From positions 1 through 36,235 of the forward strand of contig CANRKT010000036.1 of assembly GCA_947631255.1 (NCBI GenBank): DNA of 36,235 nt. The letters run 5' to 3'. The notes beneath the pieces were generated by a model. The model searched no databases. It was not told the origin of the DNA and saw only the letters and a program-made list of their open reading frames with translations. Made by a program: the position numbers and the translations under genes. Within the stretch, counting starts at the first letter, position 1; each line of letters opens with the position of its first letter. This stretch comes from an uncultured Enterobacteriaceae bacterium. Its GTDB lineage: Bacteria; Pseudomonadota; Gammaproteobacteria; Enterobacterales; Enterobacteriaceae. Below, piece after piece: positions 33,566 through 36,235 of this stretch.

Positions 33566-33594
33566 ATAATATGAAACCCATCATACGCTGTCAA
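33566..33594 (-). promoter_or_regulatory. Promoter of the tRNA-Ala pair
   Basis: On the minus strand TTGACA (33589-33594) and TATTAT (33566-33571) are separated by 17 bases. The sequence downstream of -10 is GC-rich (GCCGCCCG), the discriminator type expected for stringently controlled stable-RNA promoters. Confidence 0.8.
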
Positions 33595-33758
33595 CGGCAA
33601 ATTGTTTTTCCACGCCCAATTGCCTAAAAAGTCGTCATATTGACGAAATCCTGATTGCATCAAGTCACGTTGTAGTTAATTCTGTCACTGTTTGAGGTAA
33701 AGTACTTCAATAAAATAAACCACTAACCCATCCCTTCAGGAAATAAAAAGGAATCAAT

Positions 33759-34112
33759 GTGCTCAAGGAAAGAATGACACCCGAGGAATTAGCTCTAGTT
33801 ACTGGTTACAGTCGCCAAACCATCAATAAATGGGTACGAAAACAAAGCTGGACAACTTCACCGAAACCGGGAGTCCAGGGTGGTAAGGCTCGTCTAATCC
33901 ATATTGATGAACATGTTCGAGAGTTTATCAATAGCGCCAGACGCGTGACTGATAATCAGGTTCGCTATAACGTCAACGATACGCCGCTGGAAAATCTGCT
34001 GTTAAATTCACTCCAGCAAATGTCAGATAGCGAGCAACAGAAGATGGCTGCAATATTATTGCGGGATGGTATTGCAGGTGTATTGACTCGATTAGGGATC
34101 AGAGATGAGTAG
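33759..34112 (+). CDS. yfeC: Putative DNA-binding protein YfeC (DUF1323)
   Basis: The 117-residue protein begins LKERMTPEELALVTGYSRQT and INKWVRKQSWTTSPKPGVQG, an N-terminal helix-turn-helix followed by a basic segment, nearly matching E. coli YfeC (about 114 residues). It probably binds DNA, but its targets are unknown. The C-terminal half (ENLLLNSLQQMSDSEQQKMA) is helical and may mediate dimer formation. The start is GTG at 33759 with AAGGA upstream; an overlapping ATG two bases before it is out of frame. E. coli has a second copy (yfeD) next to yfeC; only one is present here. Confidence 0.9.
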   Translation: MLKERMTPEELALVTGYSRQTINKWVRKQSWTTSPKPGVQGGKARLIHIDEHVREFINSARRVTDNQVRYNVNDTPLENLLLNSLQQMSDSEQQKMAAILLRDGIAGVLTRLGIRDE

Positions 34113-34160
34113 CCAGTTCAGCTATTGAACGGAAGTTTTCCCGCTGTAGGTATAAAAAAT

Positions 34161-34192
34161 TAACAGAGGGGAAGTAAAATGCCCCTCTGTTA
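34161..34192. terminator. Terminator between yfeC and gltX
   Basis: TAACAGAGGGG (34161-34171) and CCCCTCTGTTA (34182-34192) are a perfect 11-base stem around a ten-base loop. On the minus strand the right side is followed by TTTTTT, so it fits best as a gltX terminator and may also serve yfeC. Confidence 0.8.
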
Positions 34193-34208
34193 CTTAAAGA
34201 AGTCCCTA

Positions 34209-34229
34209 AGCCGGCAATCAATGCCGGCT
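34209..34229 (-). terminator. Second stem-loop after gltX
   Basis: AGCCGGCA (34209-34216) and TGCCGGCT (34222-34229) form an eight-base GC-rich stem with a five-base loop, 20 bases after the gltX stop. No T-tract follows directly, so it may act with the hairpin at 34161 or protect the message 3' end. Confidence 0.5.
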
Positions 34230-34249
34230 ATTCAGAACAGAACGATCCG

Positions 34250-35662
34250 TTATTGCGCTTCACGCTCACTAATAAACGCCAGAGCTTTTGTAATGCGCTC
34301 TATCGCACGCGTTTTCCCGATGGCATGAACGGTCACGTCCAGACCCGGCGACTGGCCACCACCTGTTACAGCGACACGTAGCGGCATTCCCACTTTACCC
34401 ATACCCACTTCCAGCTCGTCTGCCGTTGCCTGAATAGCCTGGTGAATATTTTCAGCGTTCCAGTCAGTAATAGCCGCTAATTTATCACGCACCACTTCTA
34501 AAGGCTGGCGAGCAACAGGACGCAGGTGTTTTTTCGCAGCATCCGCATCAAACTCAGCGAAGTCTTCATAGAAATAGCGGCAGGTCTGTGCCATTTCTTT
34601 AAGTGTCTTACAACGCTCACCCAACAACTTAACCAGTTCAGCTAATTGTGGACCCGTACGGGTATCAATATTTTCCTGCTCGATATGCCACTGTAGTTGG
34701 GTAGCAACATATTCTGGTGGCAAATTATTGATATAATGATGGTTAAGCCACTGTAATTTTTCTGTATTGAAGGCACTGGCTGACTTACTTACGGAGTTCA
34801 GGGCAAATAGCTCTATCATCTCTGCACGGGTAAAGATTTCCTGATCACCATGAGCCCAGCCCAGACGCACCAGATAGTTGATCAACGCTTCCGGTAAATA
34901 GCCATCATCACGGTATTGCATCACACTGACTGCACCATGACGTTTGGATAATTTTTTACCGTCATCACCATTAATCATCGATACGTGAGCATAAAGAGGA
35001 ACAGGTGCATTCAGTGCCTTCAAGATATTGATTTGACGCGGGGTATTATTGATATGGTCTTCACCACGGATCACGTGAGTGATTTGCATATCCCAGTCAT
35101 CAACAACGACACAGAAGTTATAGGTTGGCGCGCCATCAGTACGACGGATTATCAGGTCGTCAAGTTCCTGGTTGCTAAATTCAATCGGACCACGAATTTG
35201 GTCGTCAAAAATCACAGACCCTTCTTGGGGGTTGGCAAAACGAACCACACAAGGTTCATCCGCGGCATGTTCATGAGTAGCATGGCGGCAATGCCCGTCA
35301 TAGCGCGGTTTTTCGTGATTCGCCATTTGCGTTTCACGCAGCTCATCCAGACGCTCTTTCGAGCAGTAGCATTTATAGGCGGTTCCTGCTTCCAGCATTT
35401 CATCTATGGCCGCGTTGTAGCGGTCGAAACGTTTAGTCTGGAAATAAGGACCTTCATCCCACTCAAGACTCAGCCAGTTCATGCCATCCATAATAGCTTC
35501 GATAGCTTCAGGGGTGGAGCGTTCGAGGTCTGTATCTTCGATACGTAATACAAACTCGCCGCCGTTATGACGAGCAAAAAGCCAAGAATAAAGAGCGGTA
35601 CGAGCACCACCGACATGTAGATAGCCAGTCGGACTTGGCGCAAAGCGAGTTTTGATTTTCAT
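34250..35662 (-). CDS. gltX: Glutamyl-tRNA synthetase GltX
   Basis: GltX charges tRNA-Glu with glutamate. The 470-residue protein is one residue shorter than the E. coli enzyme. It carries the class I signature [20 protein letters not shown] (HIGH-type motif at residues 16-19, HVGG) and the KMSKS-type motif [12 protein letters not shown] zinc-site segment [13 protein letters not shown] is present, as in E. coli. It is oriented away from the flanking tRNA operons, with terminators downstream and a promoter region of about 250 bases shared with the divergent valine tRNA array. Confidence 0.97.
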   Translation of the reverse strand: MKIKTRFAPSPTGYLHVGGARTALYSWLFARHNGGEFVLRIEDTDLERSTPEAIEAIMDGMNWLSLEWDEGPYFQTKRFDRYNAAIDEMLEAGTAYKCYCSKERLDELRETQMANHEKPRYDGHCRHATHEHAADEPCVVRFANPQEGSVIFDDQIRGPIEFSNQELDDLIIRRTDGAPTYNFCVVVDDWDMQITHVIRGEDHINNTPRQINILKALNAPVPLYAHVSMINGDDGKKLSKRHGAVSVMQYRDDGYLPEALINYLVRLGWAHGDQEIFTRAEMIELFALNSVSKSASAFNTEKLQWLNHHYINNLPPEYVATQLQWHIEQENIDTRTGPQLAELVKLLGERCKTLKEMAQTCRYFYEDFAEFDADAAKKHLRPVARQPLEVVRDKLAAITDWNAENIHQAIQATADELEVGMGKVGMPLRVAVTGGGQSPGLDVTVHAIGKTRAIERITKALAFISEREAQ

Positions 35663-35874
35663 TAAAAGGCCTTAATTACGCAGAAATGCCGAAAAACGAC
35701 AATTGCCAGAGAAAAGTTCACAATAACATTCTATCACTGTGGGCTAATTCCTCAATATTACACCTGGCAAGAGTCATATGCCTGATGATTTGGTGGTAAA
35801 TCAAACACGCATAAGCCTTTCTTGTCGATATCGTTTATTTTTAAGACTAACAGAAAAAAACTTAACAAAATGCG

Positions 35875-35902
35875 TTGACTCATTTTCAACTCTCCCTATA
35901 AT
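35875..35902 (+). promoter_or_regulatory. Promoter of the tRNA-Val array
   Basis: TTGACT (35875-35880) and TATAAT (35897-35902) are 16 bases apart, followed by a GC-containing discriminator (GCGACTCC). The transcription start would be just upstream of the first valine tRNA. Confidence 0.85.
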
Positions 35903-35919
35903 GCGACTCCACACAGCGG

Positions 35920-35995
35920 GGGTGATTAGCTCAGCTGGGAGAGCACCTCCCTTACAAGGAGGGGGTCGGCGGTTCGATCCCGTCATCACCCACCA
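35920..35995 (+). tRNA. valU: tRNA-Val (anticodon TAC), first copy
   Basis: A complete 76-base cloverleaf: acceptor GGGTGAT paired with ATCACCC, anticodon stem CTCCC/GGGAG type arms around CTTACAA with TAC, T-arm GGTTCGATCC and encoded CCA. The three copies follow one another at 46-base spacers, as the valU/X/Y array next to E. coli gltX. Confidence 0.97.
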
Positions 35996-36041
35996 CTCTT
36001 TATGAGTGAATCCCGCAGTGTAGACAAGAGACTTGAGAAGT

Positions 36042-36117
36042 GGGTGATTAGCTCAGCTGGGAGAGCACCTCCCTTACAAGGAGGGGGTCGGCGGTTCGAT
36101 CCCGTCATCACCCACCA
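36042..36117 (+). tRNA. valX: tRNA-Val (anticodon TAC), second copy
   Basis: Identical in sequence to the first copy, with the same encoded CCA. The spacer before it (35996-36041) contains a small hairpin CACTC/GAGTG that could guide processing. Confidence 0.97.
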
Positions 36118-36163
36118 CTTTCTCGCCAGCGAAAGTTTCTTGTGCATTAAGAAGTACCGAAGT

Positions 36164-36235
36164 GGGTGATTAGCTCAGCTGGGAGAGCACCTCCCTTACA
36201 AGGAGGGGGTCGGCGGTTCGATCCCGTCATCACCC
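36164..36235 (+). tRNA. valY: tRNA-Val (anticodon TAC), third copy, cut by window end
   Basis: The sequence is identical to the two upstream copies up to base 72. The last four bases (A plus CCA) lie beyond the right edge, so the gene is truncated only by the window. More tRNAs (for example a lysine tRNA) may follow. Confidence 0.95.

Noticed and set aside
34985-35548. Plus-strand 187-codon frame inside gltX
   Set aside because: It mirrors the strongly conserved gltX frame; no start signal or recognisable domain.

Overview
The window looks like a chromosomal segment of a member of the Enterobacterales. The right half carries alaC, glk, a ypeC-like gene, nupC, two tRNA-Ala(GGC), yfeC, gltX and a tandem tRNA-Val(TAC) array. 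That order matches the nupC-gltX-valUXY neighbourhood of Escherichia coli, and the products are almost the same length as their E. coli counterparts. The base composition is roughly balanced, and thiXYZ/tenA and a fused pxpBC are present. This suggests a relative outside the E. coli/Salmonella group, possibly a Budviciaceae- or Yersiniaceae-like genus. The genus is inference only.

Region 1 (1-10.83 kb, minus strand) is the promoter-proximal part of a type VI secretion (T6SS) cluster: tssB, tssC, tssK, tssL, an OmpA-family envelope anchor, hcp, vgrG, the remains of a Tle4-like lipase effector, and a Tli4-type immunity gene. The other T6SS genes (tssA, E, F, G, H, J, M) must lie beyond the left edge or elsewhere. 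The effector gene appears broken by two internal deletions while its immunity gene is intact.

Region 2 (11.4-19.0 kb) is accessory DNA. It holds a four-gene operon for uptake and oxidation of an organosulfur-type compound (flavin monooxygenase, permease, binding protein, ATPase) and two outer-membrane beta-barrel genes. At least three short remnants of IS3-family transposases lie at its borders and inside it. The stretch 16.7-17.9 kb is very AT-rich and has no intact gene.

Region 3 (19.2-22.75 kb, plus strand) is a thiamine-salvage operon: a TPP riboswitch, then tenA-thiZ-thiX-thiY, followed by a stem-loop and a short frameshifted relic of a flavoprotein gene. It converges with region 4 (22.75-27.1 kb, minus strand), which holds pxpA, a fused pxpBC and a biotin carboxylase-biotin carrier fusion, probably one operon.

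Region 4 is followed by the conserved backbone: the tiny membrane protein gene ypdK, alaC (convergent with ypdK over a shared terminator), glk, a ypeC-like gene, a decayed ORF where E. coli has mntH, nupC with tandem CRP-like sites, the alanine tRNAs, yfeC, gltX, and three valine tRNAs, the last cut by the window end.
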